Shown here in pieces: positions 45,430 through 56,230 of a stretch of 64,000 nt of DNA. Source of the DNA: Basidiobolus meristosporus CBS 931.73. Taxonomy: Eukaryota > Basidiobolomycota > Basidiobolomycetes > Basidiobolales > Basidiobolaceae. Numbering within the stretch: the stretch's first letter is position 1; every line of letters begins with the position of its first letter. Position numbers and translations under genes: made by a program. The stretch is taken from contig MCFE01000131.1 in NCBI GenBank assembly GCA_002104905.1, positions 62,001 through 126,000 of the forward strand. The letters run 5' to 3'. The notes beneath the pieces were generated by a model. That model worked only from the letters and a program-made list of their open reading frames with translations, made no database searches and was not told where the DNA came from.

Positions 45430-46460
45430 GATGTCAAGCGTAATGTAATAGAGGTACCTGGAAAATAAAATAGAGGAGTACTTTTCAAGACAAACTTGTG
45501 GCGAGAAAAAGTAATCTATCTGGGATTAGTGGACAAGCTATTGCTCCAACGCACAACAATCAATAGCTAGTAGCAGGTTCAGAAAAGAGCAAGGTAGGAA
45601 CTTCAGCAGCGATGAATCACACTCTTATGAAAATAATTTGTACCATCGTGATGCCGCTAAACAATCGAAGTAAATATTTGGCCCACCAAAAACAGAACTT
45701 TTCATTGGCTACATGGACCATAACTGTTCATTCTATTGGAGGATCGCTCAGTGAGCTCATGGGACTGTTATTTGCGAATTTCTTTCAGCACACCCATTTT
45801 TTTTCTCGATTGTTTTGCTTACTACAATGATTTTTTTCATTTGTGATCCGACATAAATCCCTCGATCCTAGTTTAAGTGGCATTTAACATATCACTTAAG
45901 TACTCGCCCAGCAGGTCCTGATTCCAGGCTGCGTTGACGAGAGCAGAAGACGGCTGCTGAGAGAATGGCCTCCAGTGGTTGCAAGCGAGGCGACTAAAGC
46001 TGCATGACGCCCCACTCGCCAACCATTTGTTTTGCTGTTAGCTGTAGCTGTCTGCAAACCGGTCTTCACGCTTGACATCGCCATAAAAGTTGTGGATGTT
46101 GGGCTGGTTGTTCGTGATGCTCCTACATCTACTCTCCTCCCAATAAGTGAAAATTCATATTCGGCGAGGTCCAGTCGTACATTTGGAAGTTCTTTGGGGA
46201 TGGCGTATTATATTCTAAGGATATATCGAGGGAGCTGAGCGTAACCTGTTAATTTAAACAGTTACTATGTGACGTAGAGCAGGATGTGTGCATTCCAGTT
46301 TAATCATGCAATAGACAAATCACGTGCTGGAAGGTGAATGCATATTCGGTCACATGGGAGTAGACTTGGTTTATTTTGATTAATTGAACCATTTCTTAGG
46401 AAATCATATTTGCCAGACCCAGGTTTGATGAATAGATCTCAGCCATGATATTCTATATCA
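45430..46460. other. Intergenic region, no gene seen
   Basis: It contains the presumed promoter of the minus-strand gene at 45429. Short ORFs here show no family resemblance. Confidence 0.4.
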
Positions 46461-46850
46461 ATGAGAGTGACAAGCTGTCCGCTAACCCTTATATCCACAC
46501 TGCCAGCGATATTATTGGCATTGCCGACTAAAATCAAAGTGGAAGGCTGATGGATAGCCAGCACGGCTCCACGAGGCGTGGCCTGAGCAGCCGTAGCCGC
46601 ATCTGAGCTCCCCAACTCTGAGGGTAGAGTAGCTGGCGATGATCTTTTTGAGGAACGCGGTCAGGCTGGGGTCTACATTGTCGGTCACCACACCAATCAC
46701 GCCACGCTTGTCATTGAACCCAGCCATGTCAGATTGCAGCATGCCAATCACCTTGGTTCCGGCTTTCTTGTACTGCTGGGCGATATCATCGGACTCAAGG
46801 GATCGCTTCAGCCGTTATTCCGGTAGAGGCTCGTCGCCTTGGTACGAAAG
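46461..46850. pseudogene. Scrambled fragment of the neighbouring aminopeptidase gene
   Basis: Two adjoining pieces of the aminopeptidase gene at 47875-48969 in opposite orientations. Bases 46532 to about 46850 (minus) carry YKKAGTKVIGMLQSDMAGF through CGYGCSGHASWSRAGYPSAF almost unchanged in 46530-46770, then degenerate upstream. Bases 46461-46531 (plus) carry the next piece of the same gene (SDKLSANPYIHTA). The two segments are adjacent in the intact gene around the FHFESDK codons (48826-48850), so the junction is an inversion. No product is possible. It is a partial gene duplication that was then rearranged. Confidence 0.85.
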
Positions 46851-47874
46851 TTTCATGCACAATGCTGTGGGCTGATTGTAGGATAATCGCCGTAGGGCTA
46901 TTCCTCGGGTTTATATCTCCTGGAAGGTCACACTGCACATAGCCCTCTCTGACTCATGCAAGGTATTCTCATCACGCCTAAAGCGAATTAAGCGTTTCTG
47001 TTGATTACACAGATTCCCACCAGCATCAATATTTGGGTGATGATCTTCCGGTGAGCAAAAATGGAAGAAGCGAGTGATCTCTCTCCATGCATTACGTTTC
47101 CAGGAATTGTAGCGTTCCAATATCTCCCGCGAATATCAAATGTGCCCTTGCCCTAAGTTGACTCAATCACATCATTATCATGGGAGATTCTCGTATCGAC
47201 AGAGGAGGCCGTCGGTTGATGTCCTATCACAAGGGTGATCCAGGAAGCCAGCAAATCGAATGGAGCACCACGCTCAAGGTAATGCAATTTGCTAAGAAAC
47301 GCCGATGTTTACCTTGTGCCATACCTGTTAAAGGGAGTTTTCTGCTACTTCCAGTCATCTGAGGCCTGTGAACTTTGCATTTCCAGTAGGGCAGCAACGA
47401 CCTATGGCTTTTCCTGGTATGCGAATATTTAAGGTTAATTACTGGAATGCCCACAGCCAGATTCGAGGATTGATTCACTTATTGGCATGTGTCTCAAGGA
47501 GTCAGACTTGGGTTTACTTGCTTTATCAACTATCTGGACTCTTTATTGCACCATCTGTATGCTGGGAGCATTACCTGTTTAGTACGCAAATTTGATTAGG
47601 TATTCTCACCATCGTGTAGTATCATCAGAAGAGGTCATAGCAGGTATACATTAGGCAGTCCGTATGGCGATCGTCCGCCATAAATGGGCATCGAATTCGG
47701 GTACAAAACTTCAATGGGAATTCAGAGCAGGTATTGAATTCCCTAATAATAGCGTTAATCTGAATTGCATTCCAATTGTTTGGATTCCTTAGCAAATCGC
47801 GGCAAGTCATGAAATATAAATTGGAAGAAGGTCATGTCCAAACCACATCAAGGCATTCACCCAACGGCTTCAAC
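46851..47874. other. Intergenic region upstream of the aminopeptidase
   Basis: No supported gene. It includes the aminopeptidase promoter. An in-frame ATG at 47776 would extend the protein by 33 residues, but the signal peptide argues for 47875. Confidence 0.4.
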
Positions 47875-48969
47875 ATGGTCAAATTCGGACTTCTTCTTTC
47901 TCTGCTCTCCCTTGGATTCAGCACCGAAGTGCTCTCCTTGCCAACCAAGGACCTTCGTCTTGTCAAATACTCCAAGGAAGCCGAGGCCAAGTGGGTGTCT
48001 GAGACTGACATCGAACAGCTGATCGTCTCTGGAGCCCGTCATTTCATTGACATCACCAATACTCAGGGTTTGGAAAGCTTACCCAAGCAGGAGGCTATCC
48101 CCATCCCCACTCAGCTCTCCGCCGCTCAGGATGTCAAGAAGTTCATCGATTCCCTCACTACATCCAACATGCAGACATGGCTGAGCAAATTTGTCACCTT
48201 CAACAATCGGTACTACAGATCTCAAACCGGCGCCGACTCTTCCAACTGGCTGTTCCAGCAGGTGCAGGCTATCGCTTCCTCAAACCCAGCTGTGAAAATC
48301 AGCGTTCGCCAGGTAAGCCATTCCTGGGTCCAGAAATCGGTAGTTGCCCGGATCGAAGGGGCTTCTGGAAACAACGAAACTGTCATCCTGGGAGCGCACC
48401 AGGATTCCATTAACCAGCAGAGCCCTAGTACTGGGAGAGCTCCAGGTGCTGATGATGACGGCAGCGGCACAGTGACCATCCTAGAAGCATTCCGTAGCTT
48501 TGTTCAAGGGGGTCTCCAGCCAAAGCGCCCAATCGAGTTCCACTGGTACGCTGCCGAGGAAGGTGGCCTGCTTGGCTCGGGTGATATTGCCCAGCAGTAC
48601 AAGAAAGCCGGAACCAAGGTGATTGGCATGCTGCAATCTGACATGACTGGGTTCAACGACAAGCGTGGCGTGATTGGTGTGGTGACCGACAATGTAGACC
48701 CCAGCCTGACCGCGTTCCTCAAAAAGATCATCGCCAGCTACTCTACCCTCAGAGTTGGGGAGCTCAGATGCGGCTACGGCTGCTCAGACCACGCCTCGTG
48801 GAGCCGTGCTGGCTATCCATCAGCCTTCCACTTTGAGAGTGACAAGCTGTCCGCAAACCCTTATATCCACACCGCCAGAGATACCATTGATACTGTTGAC
48901 TACAACCATATGCTGCAATTCGCACGTGTTGTTGTTGGATTTGCCTATGAGCTTAGTGAGTCAGCTTAA
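47875..48969 (+). CDS. Secreted leucine aminopeptidase, peptidase family M28
   Basis: An extracellular di-zinc exopeptidase that removes N-terminal residues (Leu-type preference in this family) from peptides. It has 364 aa and one exon. The start at 47875 is chosen because it is followed directly by a signal peptide (MVKFGLLLSLLSLGFSTEVL). A propeptide-like region (about 25-85) precedes the catalytic domain. The M28 metal ligands and catalytic residues are visible: His175 (GAHQDS), Asp193 (GADDDGSG), Glu228-Glu229 (AAEEGG), Asp256 (LQSDM) and His332 (YIHTARD). The family's Cys pair is at 299 and 303 (CGYGC). Length and motif spacing match fungal secreted aminopeptidases of the M28E type. AATAAA lies downstream (about 49039). 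A truncated, inverted fragment of the gene lies 1 kb upstream. Confidence 0.93.
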   Translation: MVKFGLLLSLLSLGFSTEVLSLPTKDLRLVKYSKEAEAKWVSETDIEQLIVSGARHFIDITNTQGLESLPKQEAIPIPTQLSAAQDVKKFIDSLTTSNMQTWLSKFVTFNNRYYRSQTGADSSNWLFQQVQAIASSNPAVKISVRQVSHSWVQKSVVARIEGASGNNETVILGAHQDSINQQSPSTGRAPGADDDGSGTVTILEAFRSFVQGGLQPKRPIEFHWYAAEEGGLLGSGDIAQQYKKAGTKVIGMLQSDMTGFNDKRGVIGVVTDNVDPSLTAFLKKIIASYSTLRVGELRCGYGCSDHASWSRAGYPSAFHFESDKLSANPYIHTARDTIDTVDYNHMLQFARVVVGFAYELSESA

Positions 48970-50366
48970 CCTGACGTCGCGTCCTTTGAGGACCAATCCC
49001 GAGGTTGTTTATTGCTTTATGCAAAGAGTTTGAAGTACAATAAATGTACACATTTATTTAAGTGAACTGGGTATTTTTATGGACACCTCACAGCAGGGGG
49101 TTCGATTGGTCATGGACAGTAGGCTGGCATTCGCAACGCGAACTCGATGCTCGAAACCAGAGGTCCACGGGGATTCAGGTGGCCAGGCGTAGCCAGCAAG
49201 GTTGCAGATAGAGCGAGTAATAAGCGATCTCGACCATTCTTGCTAATTGCCGGACAACACCTGTTTGTAGCTCAAAGATGGACAAGATGCGCTCGCCTGT
49301 CCGCGTTTCACAGGATAACATGGTAAGTTGGGATCACATTGGGAAAGGCCAAGTACCACCGCTTCTACCCAGGCGAAAATCAGAAGGATCTACTGTGGCC
49401 AAGCAATATGCCTAATTCGAGCGAAGATGCTCGGTTATATGAATACAAACACTGGTTTGGGATGGTGATTTGCTTTTTAGAGAGTTATTTGATGATCAAG
49501 TAGTATACAAAGGTTAAACTCCAACATTCCCGAAAAGTCAATTCCATGGGTTCGACCTCAGCAGCAAAGCTATCGCGCGAATTATCGGAATCTCGATGAT
49601 ATATAGCGTAATAATGGCATAAACTCTATCCAGCATCCACTTGCTTCGGGTGACGGCATCGGTTTAGACACCGGGTTTAAGAGCCTCCGCGTCATCCGGT
49701 CATCTACCCCATGCCTAATGCCTAAACAACCATAACCCCAAAGGTGACCCTTGCAACGCCGCGACCAGCATAGCGTTCAATCGTTCGCACGGTGTCCGCA
49801 AGTCCCAACGAGAGATCTTCTGCCAAGTCCGACGATATGCACACGTACCCCACTGCTGTTAGGTTAGTCCATCCACCACGATCGGCGTTTGGATCACCCG
49901 GCGAAGGCCATCATAGGTTTGCCCGCGATATTCCGTATTCTGGGAATCTCCTGATGGACATCTACCTTGTCATTTATTGAGGCTTTCTGCAATCTAACCC
50001 AATTAATACATCTTGTCATCTGGCGAGTTTTCCAACATTTGGGAACTGGGCAAAATGCAGCCCCGGCTCAGAATAGCAAATCAAGAAGTGTGTCATCCGT
50101 TCTTGGCACCCGGCAATTACATTCGCCGTGGTTACTACTTAACAAGCGTTAGCGAGCAGCATCAATCAGGAAGGCAAGGAAGATTGATCTTCGCCAGAGT
50201 TTATTGAGGGGTATTCTATTTTATATACAATGTTCTGGGGGCTGCGGAGGAGCGTAGAACGTCTATAGGCGTATGTTGGTCTGGATACAATAGTCAAGGA
50301 AATAAAACCTCGAGGACTTGCATACCGAAATATGCAGCCTTGCTTCGGGCTATTATGCCTGTCAGT
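48970..50366. other. Intergenic region, no gene seen
   Basis: It contains the aminopeptidase 3' end with AATAAA (about 49039). Small ORFs at 49792-50207 have no recognisable similarity or coding signature. Confidence 0.4.
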
Positions 50367-50750
50367 TCAATTCACGTTCTGGTAAACTGGCGGGGGTGGT
50401 TCGAGTGGGGTTTCCGCGATTGTTCTATAGGCAACTGGAGTGTAGTCAGAAGCGAATCCGTTTGGCAAACTTCTCATGGAAGCGGGTGTAATGTTGGTTG
50501 GTTCGTTGAATCCAGGGTTGGGTGTGTATGGAGGAAGAGTTTCGGTTACTCCAGCAGGATCGTCCTCTGGGATCCTCACCACTCCACATTCTATTTGGTT
50601 CCGACGTAGATGCACTTCACTTGCTTGGTGTCTTCTTCGATGACGCCTCGAATAGGTGATTAATATTGTCACAAAGCAGATCAGCGACACACCAACTGCA
50701 ATGACGAAACCGACAACGTATTGCGGCCTCAGGCCAATTCCAATATCCAT
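50367..50750 (-). CDS. Small single-span membrane protein with LPPY motif
   Basis: A 127-aa protein; no named family recognised. After a short N-terminus (MDIGIGLRPQ) there is one hydrophobic segment at about 11-33 (VVGFVIAVGVSLICFVTILI). It is followed by a strongly basic stop-transfer sequence (YSRRHRRRHQ), so the remaining about 85 residues face the cytosol. This tail carries TLPPYTP (about residue 72) and PPPPVY near the C-terminus, PPxY-like motifs that typically bind WW domains of Nedd4/Rsp5-type ubiquitin ligases. The pattern suggests an adaptor or a short receptor-like protein whose turnover or sorting depends on such a ligase; this is inference. The ORF is intact with no intron needed. 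Confidence 0.65.
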   Translation of the reverse strand: MDIGIGLRPQYVVGFVIAVGVSLICFVTILITYSRRHRRRHQASEVHLRRNQIECGVVRIPEDDPAGVTETLPPYTPNPGFNEPTNITPASMRSLPNGFASDYTPVAYRTIAETPLEPPPPVYQNVN

Positions 50751-52574
50751 GCCGACTGTATTTGCTCAGGGTTTGGGTGTATGAGGGGAATAATATGACT
50801 GCAAAGCGGTACAAGCACAGCCAAGGGGTATAACAGAACAAGGCTTTAAACTTGGGGGAGAGACTTTCCTCAGGCTACTTATACGTGCGATAGCCAATTC
50901 TTAATCGGGAATGCCCAAGCGATAATTGCTTTTTTAACCTCGACTGGTTTTCTGGAGTTCAGTTTATTCTCTTGAGCCACGCCGGAAAAACGTTGATTAG
51001 TCTGGGTTCGTAATGGTCCCACTTTGAAAATACTGGCTAGCCATCTGCAGAAATCCCTCAAATGCCATTTTTAGTTCCCAGCGGGAGCACCGGAGCCAAT
51101 CCCTCCGCCCCTCTCCGTCCGAAGTCCACCACACCCGAAGCGGTCATTCTATCGAACCCCTGAAAATTGGTTTGGGACTGGATTGGTGGGATGGGGAATA
51201 GGTAGTTCCGTGGTATCTGATAGATTGCGTGTTCCGGGGCGAATGGCGACTGGCTATATGGTGCTGATATTGCCATTGGCTTCCAGATAGAAAGAGTTCT
51301 CTGGGATTTCAGATTGGAAACTATTGTGGGAACACCAATCACCGGGTTGCTTATTACTTGACCCACTGGTCGTTTTTGGTTAGCGCCTTTCCGTGTAGAT
51401 CTCCACAGCATCCCCGAGGTAAACTGGTGGCCTTTAGCGAAGCAGTGCTGCGCCATGGTTGTCGGTGGATTTGTGGCTACATTCCACCCAGGTTTTCTCC
51501 CAACCATACACATGCGCTTTGTCCGGCCAACAAATACACTGCTCACCCACAGCTCGAGGGTGACTATTGTTCGTTGAGTGGATCTCTATGGATTGCCACT
51601 TCTCATAGCGAGTACGCTCGAGTTCCTCGCAGCACCGGCTGAAGGTAGCTCAGTCAATACTACCAGTGGTGGGGAGAGTCGCATTCACGCGTTTCTCAAA
51701 GACCCTATTTAAAATGGTTTGATAGAGGTGACTGCTTCTGATCGCAAGGCGCTCGATTGCCTGGGTAATTTTTAATTCTAACGCTGCGGGTGGCTCTGTT
51801 TGCTGTTACCGACTTTATATAGCATCCGTCAAATACCATTTAGGTGGAACTCTGGCCTAGAAACAGGAGGCTGATGCCGAGGCTCCATCCATTCCTGTCA
51901 AGATAGACAAGCGATGTATCGGGTGCTCGGCATTCCCGCCAAGCTGACGAGTTACAGCATAGTTTCATTGATCGGCAATGATGGCATCACTGCTTACACG
52001 CGTTATGCCGACCGCCGCGCCTATACTGACGGTAACTGCGACATGTGGTTCCAACGGTGGATCGTTTGGCGAGCCTGGAAAGCCTGTGGTAATCAACCAG
52101 GTCGAAGCGTATCCACCATCTCACCAGGAAGGCTCATCAAACACTCGCACACGATATGGGCGTGCAGTACTATGCGGCGACAGGCTGCAGACAGTTTCAA
52201 GATGATATAAGAGACGGGCTCAGAACAACAGATGGGCTGGAATCATCAAGTGCCATGTTCAATACTCCACCTGTAGACTGCTGCCTTCAGGCTGAGTCAC
52301 AGATCTAATTTTAGCAATGGATAAGCCGAGCATCTTCATCCCAATGAGAATTACATGAGCAAAATCGGCTTAGCATCCAAATCGAGCAACGTGCTTCTAG
52401 GAGACCTTAAGAAAATGATTTAAAAGTTTACTAGTACCACGCTCCATTAAAACCCACCACTTGGACTTGGGAGCTAGACATCAATCTTCCATTGTCCAAA
52501 CCTCATCGAGCCTTGACCACTGCCTTTACCCTTTCTGTTCACTCCTGATCTCACACTCCACAATTGACTAAGCA
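50751..52574. other. Intergenic region with only doubtful ORFs
   Basis: The longest frames are 51058-51546 (minus, 162 codons) and 51914-52210 (plus, 98 codons). Neither has a signal peptide, repeats or recognisable motifs, and both strands are open over the same stretch in places, so neither is called as a gene. The seven-TM gene's promoter should lie near 52500. Confidence 0.35.
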
Positions 52575-53645
52575 ATGTCTGCTCTAGATGTGGTCGAAGC
52601 AGTAGTACGATGGGCATCCTTTATGTCAGCTGCACTGGTCTTACTGATCATCTTTCTGCTCTCCCGATACCGATCAAGTCTTGTTGATAGAGTTTCTGTT
52701 TACATCGTCGTAGCGTTTGCGATTCTGGACATGGTATCCATGATATTCGAAGAGGTATCAGACCATCAAATGGCTACCCTGCTAGTTCCAGGCTGCTCGG
52801 TGATTAGAGGGATTGTGCAGGCTGCCAACCTACTGATTGCCACACTCACATTTTGCATGGCCCTAAACATGTACGCAGTCATCGTCCGAGGGAAGCGGGG
52901 TTTTGGCCGAACAAAATGGTACTTCATCACCTCCATTTTCTTTAGCTTGTGCGTGGTTATTGTGCAAACCATCTCAATAACCGCGAGTGGAAGCACCTGT
53001 GACGCACCAGTTCTACCTGAGAATCGAACCAGGTCGTTGATTCATCTCTATCTGGGAGAGTATGTTTGGATTCTTCTGGCCATCGTCCTTTCGTCCCTGC
53101 TGATTAGCGTTGTCCGTATCCGCTTACCCAAAAAATCCGAAGAAGAACAACAACCATGGGCAATTGCATCGAGCAGCATACGGCATAGAGCTCGCTCACC
53201 ACCAATGGCTCAATCCAAGGTCGGCCAAACCTCTCCCCATTTCAACCGCAGCATTAGCGGCGGCAAATCTCCAAGACATACCGCTCGTTCTCCGTCCTTT
53301 ATCATATCCACACAAGCAGCAATCAACGACGAGATCCGACGCACGGCACGTCGTGTTGTGGCCTATATACTTGTGGTGGCAATCATTCAATTGCCCTCTA
53401 TGATTGTTATCACATACCTTCTAACTGACCCAGCAGCGTCGATCACTCTGTTGGGTGTCGTGAAGGTATTTAGCACCTTGGGCGGCATTCTTCATGGGTT
53501 GGTATTCTGCTTTGACCCGGCATTTGGGTTTATGCTGCCATTCCGTGATCGCCTATGCATGAGGGAGACTGCTTGGCTCTACCTCGAAAATAGTGTTCGG
53601 TTTCAGGATGTAGACGAGCATGTCCATCAACTACAGATCATTTAG
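52575..53645 (+). CDS. Seven-transmembrane G protein-coupled receptor-like protein
   Basis: A 356-aa protein with one exon. Seven hydrophobic segments are seen at about residues 13-30, 40-58, 79-101, 116-135, 158-182, 266-288 and 297-320. Cys74 at the start of segment 3 and Cys142 in the second outer loop are placed like the usual receptor disulphide. The third inner loop is long (about 183-265), Ser-rich and basic (SPPMAQSK, SGGKSPRHTARSPS), a typical place for G-protein contact and phosphorylation. The end of segment 7 has GLVFCFDPAFGFM in place of an NPxxY motif, and a short C-tail follows. The layout fits fungal cAMP-receptor-like/Git3-type receptors, but the ligand is unknown and the family assignment is by architecture. 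Confidence 0.75.
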   Translation: MSALDVVEAVVRWASFMSAALVLLIIFLLSRYRSSLVDRVSVYIVVAFAILDMVSMIFEEVSDHQMATLLVPGCSVIRGIVQAANLLIATLTFCMALNMYAVIVRGKRGFGRTKWYFITSIFFSLCVVIVQTISITASGSTCDAPVLPENRTRSLIHLYLGEYVWILLAIVLSSLLISVVRIRLPKKSEEEQQPWAIASSSIRHRARSPPMAQSKVGQTSPHFNRSISGGKSPRHTARSPSFIISTQAAINDEIRRTARRVVAYILVVAIIQLPSMIVITYLLTDPAASITLLGVVKVFSTLGGILHGLVFCFDPAFGFMLPFRDRLCMRETAWLYLENSVRFQDVDEHVHQLQII

Positions 53646-53954
53646 ATCGATCCCACGCAAATATCGTCCAATCCTTAACCCTCCCCCTTCATCCCATATT
53701 CGATCATAACTCCTTACACTTCCCTTTCCTTTCGTCTACATGTATGTAAACCAACAATCGAACACCTGAGGGGCACCACCTATTTCACCCTTTTCCCACA
53801 CATCAAGTATTCATTGAAATGCCCTGAATGCCAACTTTCAGGGGTCTTTTGTAAACCCAGCTTAATATATACTGTAGGATTCGCATCCTCAGCACAACTT
53901 CTTGTTGCGTTGTCCAGAGAATTTATTCGGGAAAATGGCGAGTCTCCAAAATCG
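53646..53954. other. Convergent intergenic region
   Basis: 3' regions of the receptor gene (plus) and the GPI-type gene (minus). No further gene is seen. Confidence 0.4.
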
Positions 53955-54575
53955 TTAAGAGAAGAGTAGGTGTATGGCGCTCGCGCTGATGAGCAGGCTG
54001 GCGGGGACCGTCCAACCCAAATACAGTCCCGATTGAGCTGAGTTTGGCTGGAGGGTTGCTGTGGGTATTCTCAGGGTTGACGAAGAGGCTGGGGATTTAG
54101 AGTTTGGCATGGTAGTGGAGGTTGCGTTAGCTGGTATTATTGGGCCGGGTGACGCCTGGGATGTCACAACGGGGGAAAATGAACCAGTGACTGTTATTGG
54201 CCCATTTGGAGAGGCTACGGTACTTTGGGGGATTCCTGTCATGGTATTGAGGTTGCTGATGGCTGTCGAAGTTACCTGAGATTGATCACTTGTGTTAGGT
54301 GCATTAATAGAAGTAGTTGGAAGCACAGCTGGAGCAGAGGCAGAGTCTTGGTGCGTTTCATTAGTCTCGGCAACTTCTGTGTACCTGTATGTACTGGTGG
54401 GGTACTGGCCATCAGAGACCAACCCGGATGCTTTATATTTGCCGCTATTTCCTTGATTTATGTTGGTCACTGTGGCGAATTTAGTAACTGTGACGGTTAG
54501 CACCTCGGTGTGGATCCGGTTAATGAGACATGCGGTTAGGAAAGTGCTGAAGGTTATGGCACTGGGTAATTTCAT
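53955..54575 (-). CDS. Secreted Ser/Thr-rich protein, probably GPI-anchored (206 aa)
   Basis: The start is set at 54575, because residues 1-20 (MKLPSAITFSTFLTACLINR) form a signal peptide; an upstream in-frame ATG at 54731 would bury it. After TVTVTKFATVT the body is Ser/Thr/Pro-rich (TSTAISNLN, TVASPNG) with several N-glycosylation sequons. It ends in a hydrophobic tail (LYLGWTVPASLLISASAIHL) as expected for a GPI attachment signal, with a plausible Ser/Asn attachment region before it. The role in the wall or on the surface is inferred from make-up. It is one of three such genes in this stretch. Confidence 0.75.
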   Translation of the reverse strand: MKLPSAITFSTFLTACLINRIHTEVLTVTVTKFATVTNINQGNSGKYKASGLVSDGQYPTSTYRYTEVAETNETHQDSASAPAVLPTTSINAPNTSDQSQVTSTAISNLNTMTGIPQSTVASPNGPITVTGSFSPVVTSQASPGPIIPANATSTTMPNSKSPASSSTLRIPTATLQPNSAQSGLYLGWTVPASLLISASAIHLLFS

Positions 54576-55843
54576 TATGGCTGAGTGATGGAGTAACCCG
54601 AAACGAGTATCATCCTTGCGCGGCAGGAATGGCTTATAAGGCCAAGTACTACGGGTGCGGTAAGATGACAAATAGTGAATCTTGACTGATAGATTGTGTT
54701 GTATGGTACCAACAATCGGCCATCGGGTCAATGCCCTAAATCACCGGGAAATTCCCCCAGTGGCTCTCAGATGACAATACATGAGAATCATACATTACAG
54801 CTGGGATTATACAGCTGGTGCAGCATCCTCACTGATCTCATTCAGCTCAAAAAATCCACCTATTCCCAAGCCGATGATTATGGAATCGCCATATTTCCTA
54901 CACCCTATTGACCGAGAGCACCCAGTGTCTGCCAAACGATTGGTGATCAATTGCCAAGGACTGGAGCAAGCGCATCACAATCCTCCACGCATGCATGATT
55001 TTCCATAATGCCCCATCAGTCTCGAACATTGGCCAGCATGTTGTTTCGTCTGATTCGCAGCCACGCTCAACGGGCTATCGCTCGGGGCTAGGTATTGCAT
55101 GGCTTGGCGGGTAGGGTCAGACCTGAGCGCAAGCGCTTCCCTCGGCGAGGTGATGTCATGCCCGCTCAGTGGTTGATCGCTGCATCTGAAGCCAATATGT
55201 AGAATTCCTCAGTTTTGCCGGTTTCTAACCCTGATGATCGTTCATTGTTTCCAATACTGGCCATCTACTTGCGACAGTCGGTGCTCGGCCATCTACGTCC
55301 TATCCACTAGAGCGTAGCATGGGAAAGCCACTGTAGGATGGTTTTCTGATGATGCTGAGGTTGGAGTTGAGCAGCGCTCATTACGAGCGTTCAAGATCGG
55401 TGTTGTCTTGGTATGAAGAGTTTCATGATGGCAAGACCAAGTGGTAACCGGGGTTGGAATGGTGGCTCTTTATGTAAGCATTTCGAAAGTACTAAATCAT
55501 CCTAATGACCTAGCTGGATAAGGGATTGATTTCCCCGAAATGGAATCGTGGTTCAGCAAACGGGCCTGCATATGGGATTGGAGCCCGGCCAACCATGGCC
55601 TGTTCAGATGGATAAGGCTGTCACGGAAGCATAATTCATAGGATTATCATGTCGCATCGTGCCAGCAGTTCATGGCACCAAAGCATGGATACGCATTTTT
55701 TATTCAAGATTGGGTTCAGAAACGGGGTCACTTTTCATTTACGTCAAAATCATAGGGTTGACTGGGTTAAGTAGAAGGTAAGGCAGGTTAGGTTACAATG
55801 GGCCAGTAAGGATTTGTTGGCTCTGGTTAGCCAATGGGTCCAT
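54576..55843. other. Intergenic region, no gene seen
   Basis: It contains the promoter of the minus-strand gene ending at 54575. No conserved coding sequence, RNA gene or repeat was recognised. Confidence 0.4.
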
Positions 55844-56230
55844 TTAGTAATTCACAGCAGCAAGAAGTCCGACCATGCCGACTTTCACAACATCGAGCGA
55901 CTGAACTCTGGGCACTGCAGCATTGGGGGTTTTTGTTGGGTTGGTAACAGATGATAACGCAGAAGAAGCGCTGGAGGCGATGGAGGAAGATACCGAAGCT
56001 ATATTGGAGCTGGCCTCGGATTTTGCCGAAGACATTGCGGATGAAACCTCAGAGGATATCGATTCCACAGCAGATGAAGTACTGGCGGTTGGAGAGGGGC
56101 TTTGTCTTTCAGTGGCTGAGGGATTTCCGGTGGGAGCGGCGGTGGATGGAACAGTGGTGGTGACGGTGACAATCCGCTGGCCTGAAATGCAGGTGGCAAG
56201 AACAAGGAGAGCAACAATAGTATACTTCAT
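55844..56230 (-). CDS. Small secreted Ser/Ala-rich protein, probably GPI-anchored (128 aa)
   Basis: The start at 56230 gives a clean signal peptide (MKYTIVALLVLATCISG) followed by QRIVTVTTTVPST. The longer frame to 56338 adds an unlikely N-terminus. The middle is almost entirely Ser/Ala with regularly spaced Glu and Lys (SSEVSSAMSSAKSEASSNIA), which may form an amphipathic helix. The C-terminus (LDVVKVGMVGLLAAVNY) is a short hydrophobic tail compatible with GPI attachment. It resembles the gene at 57259-57723 in length, signal peptide, ITVTTTV-like start and Ser-repeat body, so the two are probably paralogues. The antisense strand is also open because of the biased codons. Confidence 0.7.
   Translation of the reverse strand: MKYTIVALLVLATCISGQRIVTVTTTVPSTAAPTGNPSATERQSPSPTASTSSAVESISSEVSSAMSSAKSEASSNIASVSSSIASSASSALSSVTNPTKTPNAAVPRVQSLDVVKVGMVGLLAAVNY

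Noticed and set aside
47776-47874. Longer aminopeptidase start at 47776
   Set aside because: It would place 33 hydrophilic residues before a well-formed signal peptide that starts at 47875.
51058-51546. 162-codon minus-strand ORF and an overlapping plus-strand ORF (51358-51642)
   Set aside because: No signal peptide, motif, repeat or family resemblance, and both strands are open over the same stretch. Probably chance frames.
51861-51952. Short frame reading QEADAEAPSIPVKIDKRC followed by CxxC, reminiscent of a Kex2/dipeptidyl-processed pheromone precursor
   Set aside because: No start codon or signal peptide in frame, only about 30 codons before a stop, and a single KR site. Too little to call.
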